Positions 33,867 through 42,136 of a DNA stretch of 64,000 nt are shown piece by piece. Below the pieces are notes generated by a model that saw nothing but the letters and a program-made list of their open reading frames with translations, was not told where the DNA came from and made no database searches. The stretch comes from CAIKMD01 sp963729935 (lineage in GTDB: Bacteria > Pseudomonadota > Alphaproteobacteria > ATCC43930 > CGMCC-115725), in contig CAVSPW010000005.1 of the NCBI GenBank assembly GCA_963729935.1, forward strand, positions 868,001 through 932,000, in the 5' to 3' direction. Position 1 is the stretch's first letter. Every line of letters begins with the position of its first letter. A program made the translations under genes and the position numbers.

Positions 33867-35348
33867 TTATTGCGCGCCGGTACGCTGCTCTTCGTACGAG
33901 ACCTCGAAGGCGAAGTGAAACGCCGGCAGATCCTCGCCCGGATGATCCGCGGCATAGGTGAGCTGCGGAATGCGGAAATTATTCGGCCGGGTTTCCTTGC
34001 CCTTGTAGATCGCCGGGTAGAGATCGATGAAATGCCAGCCGGGCAGGCCGCTCGCCTTCATGTGAATCGTCACGTCGCCTTGGCTGTTGAAGCCACAAGC
34101 ATAGCCGATATAGGCGCCGTCATAGACGACCGTGTATATGTTTGCGGTCTCGGTCCAGCCGACGCCTTTCAGATGGATGGTGAAATCGGTTCCGACCGGC
34201 CCGCGCGTCACGTCGAGCGGCAGGGCTTTCGGCGTGATCCAGTAGGTGCCGGTCTTCTTGGTCGCGCCGTCTTGCACCCAAAGCCGGTGCGCGCCGCCCA
34301 GATCATCCGGCACGTCAAAGCGGAAAGCGAGATTGCCCGACGTATCGGCGCGGGCTTGCGCGATCACGCGCGATGATTCGTCCCAGCCATTCTTGGCGAC
34401 GCGATTGCCCGTGACGGTGGTCCAGTTGAGCTGATAATTCTTGCCCGGCGCGAAGCCTGCGCCGCGCACCTCGGCGGCCGCGCCGATCGCCGAGAAGCGC
34501 GGTGTCGCCGCCAGCTCGCCCGGCGGCGGCAGATTGCGCACCGCGCGCTGCACCTGATCTTGCGGCGGAAGCGGCAGCACCGCCGCACCCGGCGTCACGC
34601 GGAATTGCATGGCAAAGCGCGGCCGGTCGGGAACCGGGTTCTGCTGCGGATTGAGGTAGGGAAAAGTGAATTCGCCATGCATGAGCTCGAGCACATGCGT
34701 GCCCACGGCGCCGGTGGCCGGAATCGAGAATTTCGCCACGCCGGTCTGCGTGATCGATGACACCCAGCCGGTGAAATCATTGTCGTAGCGCAAGAGCCAG
34801 CTGCTCTCGAGTTCGCGCCAGCCGATGCCGTGGATTTCGACGGCGATCGGCGTCCCGACCGGGCCGCTTTCGGGCGAGAGCGTCACCTGCATGTCGATCG
34901 AGAAGGCGGCCTGGGTCAACAGGCGATTGCCCTGCTGCACCACGACGTCATGCGCGAAACCGAAATCCTCCGGCGCGGCGAAGCGGGCCGCGGCCCGCCC
35001 TTCGCCATCGCTGCGCAGCTTGGCGATGCGGTAAGCGACCGGCTTGTACCCGCGCCCGTGATATTCGCCGTTTTCGGCTTTCCAACGGCCGCGCATGGTG
35101 CGCCAGACGAATTCGATCTCTTGATTCGGCGGCAGGCCCTCGGCCTCCACCGTGACCGCCGTGCCGACGGGCCCATGCCGCGGCTCGACCGTCAGCTTGC
35201 CGACGAAACCGCCGGTCGGCTGCACCAACGCCGCTTCCGGCCCCAGTGCCGACGCGTCTGCGGCTCGGGCCGTCGGGACGAGAAAACCGAGGGCCGCGAG
35301 CGCCGCCGCGGCAAAGACGATCCGCTTGCCGAAAGCCGCGCGGCGCAT
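33867..35348 (-). CDS. Secreted protein with repeated Ig-like (IPT/TIG-type) domains
   Basis: A 493-residue exported protein of unknown function. A signal peptide ends near residue 29 (PTARAAD). At least four beta-sandwich repeats follow, each opening with the pattern xPxxGPVGTxVTVxxxGxxxxE: around residues 55, 160, 290 (degenerate) and 380. Between repeats are aromatic strands such as SSWLLRYDNDFTGWV and NIYTVVYDGAYIGYACGF, which look like paired copies. No enzyme motif is visible. It follows a second secreted Ig-like gene by 15 bases, so the two probably form one complex in the periplasm or at the surface. Confidence 0.7.
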   Translation of the reverse strand: MRRAAFGKRIVFAAAALAALGFLVPTARAADASALGPEAALVQPTGGFVGKLTVEPRHGPVGTAVTVEAEGLPPNQEIEFVWRTMRGRWKAENGEYHGRGYKPVAYRIAKLRSDGEGRAAARFAAPEDFGFAHDVVVQQGNRLLTQAAFSIDMQVTLSPESGPVGTPIAVEIHGIGWRELESSWLLRYDNDFTGWVSSITQTGVAKFSIPATGAVGTHVLELMHGEFTFPYLNPQQNPVPDRPRFAMQFRVTPGAAVLPLPPQDQVQRAVRNLPPPGELAATPRFSAIGAAAEVRGAGFAPGKNYQLNWTTVTGNRVAKNGWDESSRVIAQARADTSGNLAFRFDVPDDLGGAHRLWVQDGATKKTGTYWITPKALPLDVTRGPVGTDFTIHLKGVGWTETANIYTVVYDGAYIGYACGFNSQGDVTIHMKASGLPGWHFIDLYPAIYKGKETRPNNFRIPQLTYAADHPGEDLPAFHFAFEVSYEEQRTGAQ

Positions 35349-35363
35349 CGCGATCGCCGCGCG

Positions 35364-35867
35364 CTACTTCCGCGGCGCGACGTCGCCGGCGATGACGGTG
35401 AGCTGGGACGGCGCGATCTTGAACGGCTCCCAGCTCGTCGCATGGCCCTGCTTGTCGGTGGCGACGACCTTGTAGGTGAAGCTCCCGGTCGGATAAGCGT
35501 CGGGGATCACCCACGAGCCGCTCCAGAATTTATCCGTCTTCGGTCCGCGGTTCGGATGCTCGCCGAAAGTCATCGATACCTTCTGCCCGCCGGGAAGCTC
35601 GACCACCAGGCTCTTCAGTCCCTTATCGTCGACGGGCTTGCCGCTTTTGGCGTCGAGCACGCGCACGCGCCAGACGACTTCCTCTTTGTGCTTGAATTGG
35701 CTGTTGAGCACGCAAACCGGTCCGGTGGGACCGGTCGAGGGCACGCCGCGCACGGTGTCGCCTTCGAAGAAATAACGCGGTTTGGCTGCTTGCGCCGGCG
35801 CCATGGCGACAAAGCCCGTCGCCAACAGAGCCGCGGCGGCAAGACGCAATCTGCGCACGCTGTTCAT
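35364..35867 (-). CDS. Secreted Ig-like protein, partner of the downstream gene
   Basis: A 167-residue exported protein. The signal peptide ends at about residue 28 (APAQAAKPRYF). The mature part is a beta-sandwich with GPTGPVCVLNSQF, WRVRVLDAKSGKPVDD, a PGGQKVSMTFGEHP strand and the final YPTGSFTYKVVATDKQGH. No known family is recognised. ATG 35867 is preceded by GGAGGAG. It is the first gene of a two-gene operon with the larger Ig-like protein. Its small size and lack of motifs suggest a binding or structural role. Confidence 0.7.
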   Translation of the reverse strand: MNSVRRLRLAAAALLATGFVAMAPAQAAKPRYFFEGDTVRGVPSTGPTGPVCVLNSQFKHKEEVVWRVRVLDAKSGKPVDDKGLKSLVVELPGGQKVSMTFGEHPNRGPKTDKFWSGSWVIPDAYPTGSFTYKVVATDKQGHATSWEPFKIAPSQLTVIAGDVAPRK

Positions 35868-36237
35868 TTCCGATCTCCTCCACGAAAAGGCTGCTGCACC
35901 GAAAAACCGTCGCGGCGCTTGGATTTTCCACAGGGCGAGAATGCGCGCTCGTCCCCGGAGCAACAGGCGCTCGTGCGGCGGCCGCAATCGCGCGCGACAT
36001 CGCCCCGGGATTGCCGGATGCGTTGATCGCCACCATGGGTCGAGTTCATCGGAGTTTCCCAGATAGCCGCGGGTTCCGCGTCCTTGTACCTTCGTGCGCC
36101 ACTCTCGGCAAGCACGAGCCGGCGCCGGGTTTCGAGGACCGGTGTCGAGGCGTTCCAACGCGCCGCGGACGCCGATAAAGGCCACGCTGAGCGTCATGAT
36201 GAAACAGAAGCGATGCAGAGTCGCTGAGCAAAGGATT
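35868..36237. other. Intergenic region between secreted-protein operon and tRNA
   Basis: About 370 bases without a recognisable gene. It should contain the promoter of the minus-strand secreted-protein operon next to 35867. Open frames here run through repetitive GC-rich sequence and lack ribosome sites. No conserved RNA was seen. Confidence 0.5.
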
Positions 36238-36314
36238 TGGCGTCCCCGGGGTGACTCGAACACCCGACCCACAGTTTAGGAAACTGTTGCTCTATCCGGC
36301 TGAGCTACGGGGAC
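36238..36314 (-). tRNA. tRNA-Arg (anticodon CCT)
   Basis: A 77-base cloverleaf read on the minus strand. The acceptor stem is GTCCCCG paired with CGGGGAC, the D arm contains AGCTCAGCCGGATAGAGC, and the anticodon stem ACAGT/ACTGT closes the loop TTCCTAA with anticodon CCT. The T arm has GTTCGAGTC. The discriminator G and a genomically encoded CCA end the gene. It starts 9 bases downstream of the AlkA-type gene on the same strand. Confidence 0.95.
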
Positions 36315-36323
36315 GTGATCCGG

Positions 36324-37301
36324 TTATAGCAAAGGCTTGGGAGCTTGAGCCAGTTTGGCGCCGCTGCCGATGGGTCTTTGGCGCCGGACGTCCAGGCGAT
36401 GGGCAACCAGCAAATAGAACACCGCGAGTCCGCGATAGGGCGCAAAGGGCTTGAGCAAGCGCTCGACGGTCCTGGCCGAGACGCGCCGCCCGCCGCCCAG
36501 ATATTGCCCAACCGCGTCGCGCACGCCGAGATCATCGGCCGGAACGCGATCGACGCGGCCGAGGCCGCGCACAAGGACGTAATCGGCCGACCACGGGCCG
36601 AAGCCCCGCTGCGCGCGCAGGAAGTCGCGCGCTTCTTCATCCGGCATGGCGCGCAAGGAATCGAGATCGAGCGCGCCGCGCGCAATTTTGCGGGCTAGTT
36701 CCGCGATGTATCCGCTCTTGGCGCGCGACAGCCCGCAGGCGCGGAGCACGCGCAATGGCGCCCGCGCCAAGGATCGGGGCGACGGAAATGCCCAAAGCGG
36801 GCCGAGATTTGCGCCGAAGCGCTCGATCAAGCGCTGGCGGATGCGATAGGCGGCGGCGAGCGAGATCTGCTGCTCGGTGATGGCGATCACCGCCATCTCG
36901 AAGAGCGAAGCGGGCCGCAAAGGTTTGAGGCCGCGCAGCGCATGCGTGAGCGCGCCAAGCACAGGATCGCGCGCCGCAAGCCGGTAGAACGGGCGCAGAT
37001 CGAGATCGGCCGAGAGCAGCGAAGCCGCCGCCGCGCGTAAGCGGCCGCGCGCCGCCGCCGGCGCATGGGCGGTGACGGTGACGCGCGGCGGACGCCGCGA
37101 TTCCTGGCGAAATTCGGCCAGGAGCGGCCGCGCGCCCAGCCGCAGCACCGCGCGCGCCGCAGCCGCACCTGAACCTGCGCGCGGCGCGAAGCTCGCCATC
37201 GCGGCAAACGAGAGCTCCAGATCGAAAGGCGCTATGGGCGCGATCGAGGCTCGAAGGCGATGCGGCATGGAAATCCGCACGATCCTGTTCTGTTCGCCCA
37301 T
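36324..37301 (-). CDS. DNA-3-methyladenine glycosylase II (AlkA-type HhH-GPD)
   Basis: A 325-residue base-excision repair enzyme that removes alkylated purines. After an AlkA N-domain-like region, the HhH-GPD core shows SLFEMAVIAITEQQISLAAAYRIRQRLIERFG (quoted in part), the hairpin FLRAQRGFGPWSADYVLVRGLG and the catalytic aspartate in VPADDLGVRDAVG. The C-terminal part is long and basic. ATG 37301 is used; a second ATG 11 codons in is possible. It is a lone gene that ends next to the tRNA. Confidence 0.88.
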   Translation of the reverse strand: MGEQNRIVRISMPHRLRASIAPIAPFDLELSFAAMASFAPRAGSGAAAARAVLRLGARPLLAEFRQESRRPPRVTVTAHAPAAARGRLRAAAASLLSADLDLRPFYRLAARDPVLGALTHALRGLKPLRPASLFEMAVIAITEQQISLAAAYRIRQRLIERFGANLGPLWAFPSPRSLARAPLRVLRACGLSRAKSGYIAELARKIARGALDLDSLRAMPDEEARDFLRAQRGFGPWSADYVLVRGLGRVDRVPADDLGVRDAVGQYLGGGRRVSARTVERLLKPFAPYRGLAVFYLLVAHRLDVRRQRPIGSGAKLAQAPKPLL

Positions 37302-37417
37302 GCCGCGCGCGTCTCAAGATTGCGGGAATTTCGGGACCAAGCTAAACTCTTTGTAATAAACCGCTCAAGAGTGGCGGGCGACGCGTCCAACAAGCAACTC
37401 TCCGGGAGATAACGTCC

Positions 37418-38791
37418 ATGTCGGTTTCAGCGCCTGCAATGGGCCGTGCGAGCCCCAAAGCCAAGCAAAGTCTGAGCTTCATCATCGCCGCTTCGTCGGT
37501 CGGCACCTTGATCGAATGGTACGACTTTTATCTCTACGGCGTGCTCGCCGGGTTCTTTGGCACGCATTTCTTCTCGCCGAACATCTCCCCGACAATCTCG
37601 TTCATCTTGAGCCTGGCCGTGTTCTGGACCGGATTCCTCGTGCGCCCGTTCGGCGCGCTGCTCTTCGGCCATCTCGGCGACCTGATCGGGCGCAAATTCA
37701 CCTTCATGCTGACCCTGGGGCTGATGGGCCTCGCCACCTTCCTGGTCGGCTGCTTGCCGACCTACAACACCATTGGCACATTGGCGCCAATTCTGCTTGT
37801 CACCTGTCGCGTCGTGCAGGGCCTCGCGCTCGGCGGCGAATATGGCGGTGCCGCGACTTATGTCGCCGAGCATGCGCCCGACGGCAAGCGCGGCTTCTAC
37901 ACGAGCTGGATCCAGACCACCGCGACCATGGGCATCGTCATCGCCCTGGTCGTGATCCTGGCTTTCCGGCTCGGCCTCGGCGATGAAGCGTTCCAGTCCT
38001 ATGGCTGGCGCTGGCCGTTCCTGCTCTCGGCCGTGCTGGTTCTCCTCTCGGGCTATATCCGTCTGCGCCTGGAGGAGTCGCCGCTTTACGCGCGGCTCAA
38101 GGATCAAGGCAAGGCATCGGCCAACCCGGCGCTCGACACCTATCGCAGCGGCAGGAATTGGGGCCTGATGGCGCTGGCGCTTTTCGGCGCCACCGCGCCC
38201 GAAGGCGTCGTGTGGTACACGGGCCAGTTCTATGCCCTGACCTATATGACCGCCGTGCTGAAGATGTCGTATATCGAGGTCTATCTGATCCTCATGATCG
38301 CTCTTCTCTTTGGCGCGCCGTTCTTCGTCTTCTTCGGCTGGCTCAGCGATCGCATCGGCCGGCGCCCGATCATGGTGGGCGGCTTCCTGCTGGCGGTGCT
38401 GACCTACATCCCGGTCTTCACCGCCTTCACCACCTACAAGGACAATCCGACCATCCTCGCTCTGCTCGTCTTCTACATGGTGATCCTCGTCACCATGGTA
38501 TACGGGCCGATCGCCGCCTTCCTGGTCGAATTGTTCCCGGCGCGGATCCGCTACAGCTCGATGTCGATGCCCTATCACATCGGCAATGGCGTATTCGGCG
38601 GGGTGGTGCCGCTCATGGGCGCGTCGCTGGCCGCCGCGTTTCCCGGCGTCCACTTGGTCGGTCTTTATTACCCGATCGGTATTGCCGCCATCGGCGTGGT
38701 GGTGGGATTCTTCGGCTTCAAGCAGACGCATCATCGCAAGATCTGGGATGAGGTCGGCGGGCCGCCTCCTCTCGTTCCCGATCAACCCTGA
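37418..38791 (+). CDS. MFS transporter, metabolite:H+ symporter (MHS/ProP-like)
   Basis: A 457-residue, 12-helix importer of the MHS family. Diagnostic segments are SVGTLIEWYDFYLYGVLAG in TM1, VRPFGALLFGHLGDLIGRK around the TM2-3 loop, QGLALGGEYGGAATYVAEHAP in TM4-5, RLRLEESPLY and the second loop FGWLSDRIGRRPIM. Family members import dicarboxylates, betaines or shikimate. Substrate unknown. The ATG follows CTCCGGGAG. A strong terminator lies 29 bases after the stop. Confidence 0.9.
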   Translation: MSVSAPAMGRASPKAKQSLSFIIAASSVGTLIEWYDFYLYGVLAGFFGTHFFSPNISPTISFILSLAVFWTGFLVRPFGALLFGHLGDLIGRKFTFMLTLGLMGLATFLVGCLPTYNTIGTLAPILLVTCRVVQGLALGGEYGGAATYVAEHAPDGKRGFYTSWIQTTATMGIVIALVVILAFRLGLGDEAFQSYGWRWPFLLSAVLVLLSGYIRLRLEESPLYARLKDQGKASANPALDTYRSGRNWGLMALALFGATAPEGVVWYTGQFYALTYMTAVLKMSYIEVYLILMIALLFGAPFFVFFGWLSDRIGRRPIMVGGFLLAVLTYIPVFTAFTTYKDNPTILALLVFYMVILVTMVYGPIAAFLVELFPARIRYSSMSMPYHIGNGVFGGVVPLMGASLAAAFPGVHLVGLYYPIGIAAIGVVVGFFGFKQTHHRKIWDEVGGPPPLVPDQP

Positions 38792-38813
38792 TCGCGCGGA
38801 TCGAGAAAAGAAT

Positions 38814-39593
38814 TTACTTCGGCCCCGGCACGCTTGCCGGGGCCGTTTTCTTTGGGCGCAAGATCTCGATCTGCTCGGGATGGGTGATCGCCAGGAGGGG
38901 GCGCTTCGTTCCGTCGATGAAGCCGCGCAATCGCACGCGCTTGCCCTTCAAGGCAAGCGGATCGAGTCCGGCCTCGCGGCAAAGCCTCAGCGCCGAACCG
39001 CCGATCGTCGCGGCAAGCGCGCCGGACAGGTCGGGACCGAAGCGCAAGACGACCCCGTTGCCGGTCTTTGCGGCATCGAGGACCGTGCCGTCGACAAGCT
39101 GAAACGAGCCCGCGAATTTCGCCGCGGCATCGGCGTCCCGCACCGCATAGGCCGGATCCGCCCACAGGCCGCGGCGGTGGCGCCGCGCCTCGCGCTCCAG
39201 TGCCAGCATCTCGACGACGCCGAGGCGGTTGTCGGGCGAGCTGCGCACCCGCGCGAGACCGCGCCGGATGAGCTCGCCCTGAACCCAGATCGTGCCGGCA
39301 TAGACCTGTGCCAGCACCCTTCCTTGGCGGTCGCGCGGATTGCCGGCGAAACGCAGCTCGATGCCCCCGCCGGATACAAGTTCTTCGAGTGCTTCCTTGG
39401 CTTGACGCGCGAGCGCGCCGCGGGCCGGAACGTCGATCCCAACCAGCCGCAAGATGCGGCCATCGGCAAGATCGAGCGCCGCGCCATCCTCGACATCGCG
39501 GATCTGCGCCGCGCCGCCGGGCGTAAAAGCGGGCTCGCCCGCGATTGCCGGCGCGGCCAAGACGAGCGACAGCGCGAACGCCGCGGCCCGCAT
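38814..39593 (-). CDS. Secreted thermonuclease-like (SNase) protein
   Basis: A 259-residue exported protein with a signal peptide ending near AAPAIAGEP. The SNase-like OB-fold follows: VEDGAALDLADGRILRLVGIDVP, then AKEALEELV, NPRDRQGRVLAQVY, and the GLARVRSSPDNR helix with HRRGLWAD. The classical Arg/Glu catalytic set is only partly visible (RLVGID rather than RLxGIDxPE), so nuclease activity is likely but not certain. About 100 residues after it form a second small beta domain (KRVRLRGFIDG). It follows the pseudo-phosphatase by 5 bases, in line with carD and fdxA. Confidence 0.7.
   Translation of the reverse strand: MRAAAFALSLVLAAPAIAGEPAFTPGGAAQIRDVEDGAALDLADGRILRLVGIDVPARGALARQAKEALEELVSGGGIELRFAGNPRDRQGRVLAQVYAGTIWVQGELIRRGLARVRSSPDNRLGVVEMLALEREARRHRRGLWADPAYAVRDADAAAKFAGSFQLVDGTVLDAAKTGNGVVLRFGPDLSGALAATIGGSALRLCREAGLDPLALKGKRVRLRGFIDGTKRPLLAITHPEQIEILRPKKTAPASVPGPK
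38820..38853 (+). terminator. Rho-independent terminator after the MHS transporter gene
   Basis: A perfect 10-base stem (CGGCCCCGGC with GCCGGGGCCG), a 6-base loop and the run TTTTCTTT. It sits 29 bases beyond the transporter stop and inside the last codons of the convergent SNase-like gene. Confidence 0.85.
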
Positions 39594-39598
39594 GACGC

Positions 39599-40414
39599 TC
39601 AGGCCTCGAGACGCTCGACGATGGTCCCGTCGGGCGCGAAGCATGCCGCGATCAGCTTGCCGCCGAAGCCGCTACCGCCATCGATCGAGACGGCGTAGGG
39701 CGCTTCGATCAAGCCGTGATGCTCGCGGTCGATGCCGCGCACGACGCGCCGAAAGCCGGCGAAGGGCGACGCGAATTCGAGGATATCGCGGTCCCACCAC
39801 CAGAAGCGATCGCCCTGAAGATCGAGCGGCTTGCTGGGATCGACACCGGCATGGACGAAAAGCAGCGCGCCGTCATCGGTGAAGGCGGCACGGCGCAGGC
39901 TGTTGAGAAAGCGGCGATGGCCGGGGCGCGCATCGATCGCGGCACGCAGCCCGGCGGTCCAGCGCGTGATCGCGAGCACACCTTCGCGGCAGGCGGCCAA
40001 GCCGTCTCGCGCATCCATGCCATAGGAAGCGAGCGTCTTGTCGACGCCATGATCGAGCACCCAGGGCAGCACCTCGCGGGGATTGGGGGCGAATTGCAGC
40101 TCGAGGAGCTTTTGCCACATCTCTTCCTGCGCGCCGCGCAGAAAGGCGATGTCGCCGAGAAACGCGTTGCGGCGCGCGAGGAAGAGGCGCCGAAAGTGAA
40201 TCAGCGCGTCGAGCGTCGCCGCCGATGCCGTCCCGCCGCCCAGGTAGTTGCCGAGATAGACCAGCCGGTCGCCGGCATTGAGGTGCGGCGCAAGGCGCGC
40301 ATGCAAGGCGACCAGGCGGTCGACCGCGCCGTGAATGGATGCCACCGCCCACACCCGGCGCGCGCGCGCGAGGCGAGCGTAGACGTCGGAATCGCAAGCG
40401 GGTGTCGTGGCCAC
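39599..40414 (-). CDS. PPP-family phosphatase-like protein with degenerate metal site
   Basis: A 271-residue protein with the layout of bacterial serine/threonine phosphoprotein phosphatases. The three signature motifs are changed: GDxHG is ASIHG, GDYxDRG is GNYLGGG, and GNHE is GAQE. Only the first histidine and the later FVHAGVDP histidine remain among the metal ligands. The distal motif is SIDGGSGFGGKL. It is therefore likely a pseudo-phosphatase that binds rather than cleaves phosphoproteins; this is inference. The start is GTG 40414. It lies 43 bases downstream of carD on the same strand. Confidence 0.7.
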   Translation of the reverse strand: MATTPACDSDVYARLARARRVWAVASIHGAVDRLVALHARLAPHLNAGDRLVYLGNYLGGGTASAATLDALIHFRRLFLARRNAFLGDIAFLRGAQEEMWQKLLELQFAPNPREVLPWVLDHGVDKTLASYGMDARDGLAACREGVLAITRWTAGLRAAIDARPGHRRFLNSLRRAAFTDDGALLFVHAGVDPSKPLDLQGDRFWWWDRDILEFASPFAGFRRVVRGIDREHHGLIEAPYAVSIDGGSGFGGKLIAACFAPDGTIVERLEA

Positions 40415-40457
40415 GCCGTCTAGTGGCGGCGGATCGCCGCCGGCGTGAGGGCAAGCT

Positions 40458-40991
40458 TCACGCCGCGCTCAGCATCTGCTCGACGCGACGAACCGCCGTG
40501 CCTTCGTCGATCTTCTCGACCGCCGCGAATTCGCGCACGAGCCGGTCGAGCGCCGCCTGATAGATCTGGCGCTCGCTATAGGATTGCTCCGGCTGGCCGC
40601 CATTGCGATAGAGATCGCGCACCACTTCGGCGATCGAAGCGGGATCGCCGGAGTTGATCTTTGCTTCGTATTCCTGTGCCCGGCGGCTCCACATGGTGCG
40701 CTTGGCGCGGGAGCGCCCTTTCAGCTTGGTGAGCGCCGATTCCATTTCCTTGCGCGTCGAGAGCCGGCGCAGACCGGAATTCTTCGCCTTCGCCACCGGA
40801 ACGCGCAAAGTCATGCGATCCTTGTCGAAATGCACGACGAAGACGTTGAGCGTATAGCCGGCGATCTCCTGATTCTCGACCGCCATGATTTTGCCGACCC
40901 CGTGAGTCGGATAGACAACCAGGTCGCCGGCCCCGAATCCGAGCTTTTCCGTGTTCTTTTTCTCTTCTTTCTCTCTAGCAGCAGGCGCCAT
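40458..40991 (-). CDS. carD: CarD/CdnL family transcriptional regulator
   Basis: A 177-residue RNA polymerase-binding regulator that stabilises open complexes, notably at rRNA promoters. After a charged N-terminus, the Tudor-like domain reads FGAGDLVVYPTHGVGKIMAVE and the helical part includes LRRLSTRKEM and SRRAQEYEAKINSGDPASIAEVVRDLY (in part). ATG 40991 is preferred over 41003 because GGAGG lies just upstream. It is downstream of fdxA with a 213-base gap, so it may have its own promoter. Confidence 0.93.
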   Translation of the reverse strand: MAPAAREKEEKKNTEKLGFGAGDLVVYPTHGVGKIMAVENQEIAGYTLNVFVVHFDKDRMTLRVPVAKAKNSGLRRLSTRKEMESALTKLKGRSRAKRTMWSRRAQEYEAKINSGDPASIAEVVRDLYRNGGQPEQSYSERQIYQAALDRLVREFAAVEKIDEGTAVRRVEQMLSAA

Positions 40992-41204
40992 GACTTCCTC
41001 CACCGGGGACCAAAGGCACGCAGGGCAACGTTCCGGCCAAGCGCGATGACCCTCGCCCCCGACCGGCTATACCCACCCGGACCCATGTCACCGGGACCGA
41101 CGCACATGCCCGCACGCCGTTTTTATTATTTAGCACAAAATCGATGGAAATGCCAGCGCTGGAGCCATGCGCCGACAGCAACCCTCTAGAATGCCTAGGC
41201 TTTT

Positions 41205-41540
41205 TTATCTTTTTGCAGGATTTGGACTGAATTCCTTGGGGAACTTATCGGGAACGCCTTTCCATTGATCGGCATCGGCCGGGGGCGGCGCCTTGCGGGT
41301 GATATTCGGCCAGGTAGCCGCATATTGCCGGTTGATCTCGACCCATTTCTCGGCCGCGGGCTCGCTGTCCGGAACGATCGCCTCGGCCGGGCATTCGGGC
41401 TCGCAAACGCCGCAATCGATACATTCGTCGGGATGGATCACCAGCATGTTTTCGCCTTCGTAGAAGCAGTCCACGGGACAGACTTCGACGCAGTCCATGT
41501 ATTTGCACTTGATGCAGGCTTCATTAACGACATAGGTCAT
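41205..41540 (-). CDS. fdxA: 7Fe ferredoxin FdxA
   Basis: A 111-residue ferredoxin with a [3Fe-4S] and a [4Fe-4S] cluster. The cysteine pattern is ACIKCKYMDCVEVCPVDC, then CIDCGVCEPECPAEAI; the C-terminal extension (KWVEINRQYAATWPNIT) is typical of the alphaproteobacterial FdxA. Electron donor for cytoplasmic redox enzymes; the partner is unknown. It is just downstream of a TerB-like gene and upstream of carD. Confidence 0.95.
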   Translation of the reverse strand: MTYVVNEACIKCKYMDCVEVCPVDCFYEGENMLVIHPDECIDCGVCEPECPAEAIVPDSEPAAEKWVEINRQYAATWPNITRKAPPPADADQWKGVPDKFPKEFSPNPAKR

Positions 41541-41567
41541 GGCGCATCACTCTAAGTTGGCAAATTT

Positions 41568-42047
41568 TCATTCGGGCCTTTCAAGGCCCAACTCACGCAG
41601 CACACGCCGCTTGGCATCGCCGCGGTCGCGATCGGAAACGTCGATCAACCCCGCCACCCGGCGCAAGAGACTGTCCTCGAGCGGATCGAGCACCCCATCG
41701 GCATAAGCCACCTGCCACAGCATCTCGATCACCTCGACACGACGCTCGCGCGCGAGCCGGGTGTTGATCGTGCTCGTGAAACGGAAGAGCTGGGCCGATT
41801 CTTCGACCCGCTGCTTTGCCGTCGCCAGGAGGTCCCGGGCGTCCGCCGACGCGAGACCGAAGCGGCGCTCCAATATCTGCAGGATCGTGTCGCGCTCGCT
41901 TTCGTCGAAGCGGCCATCGACCACGATGGCTGCCTCCAGCAGCAAGGCGGCAACGGCCAGTTGCAACTCATCCTTGCCCCGCGAAAGATCCTGCCCTCCC
42001 TCCTTCAGCCACACGAACAACCGTTCGATCATGGCCTTGCCTAGCAT
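41568..42047 (-). CDS. TerB family (tellurite resistance) protein
   Basis: A 159-residue all-helical cytoplasmic protein of the TerB/COG4103 family. It shows LQLAVAALLLEAAIVVDGRFDESERDTIL and, in a second half, EMLWQVAYADGVLDPLEDSLLRRVAGL (both quoted in part), each with the acidic metal-binding pattern DGxxDxxE. The role is unclear; TerB proteins bind divalent metal. ATG 42047 has GGAG upstream; ATG 42032 is an alternative. It precedes fdxA by 27 bases. Confidence 0.8.
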   Translation of the reverse strand: MLGKAMIERLFVWLKEGGQDLSRGKDELQLAVAALLLEAAIVVDGRFDESERDTILQILERRFGLASADARDLLATAKQRVEESAQLFRFTSTINTRLARERRVEVIEMLWQVAYADGVLDPLEDSLLRRVAGLIDVSDRDRGDAKRRVLRELGLERPE

Positions 42048-42136
42048 GTGCTCCGGACCCGTTCAACCCTGTGCAGAATATGGGTTTTTGACGTGTTGCC
42101 GGTGCGTCGCGGCGGCTTCCGGGCTAGGCTTGCACC

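Noticed and set aside
36251..36454. Short plus-strand frame starting MTRTPDPQF over the tRNA
   Set aside because: It is the well-known spurious protein read from the antisense of a tRNA.
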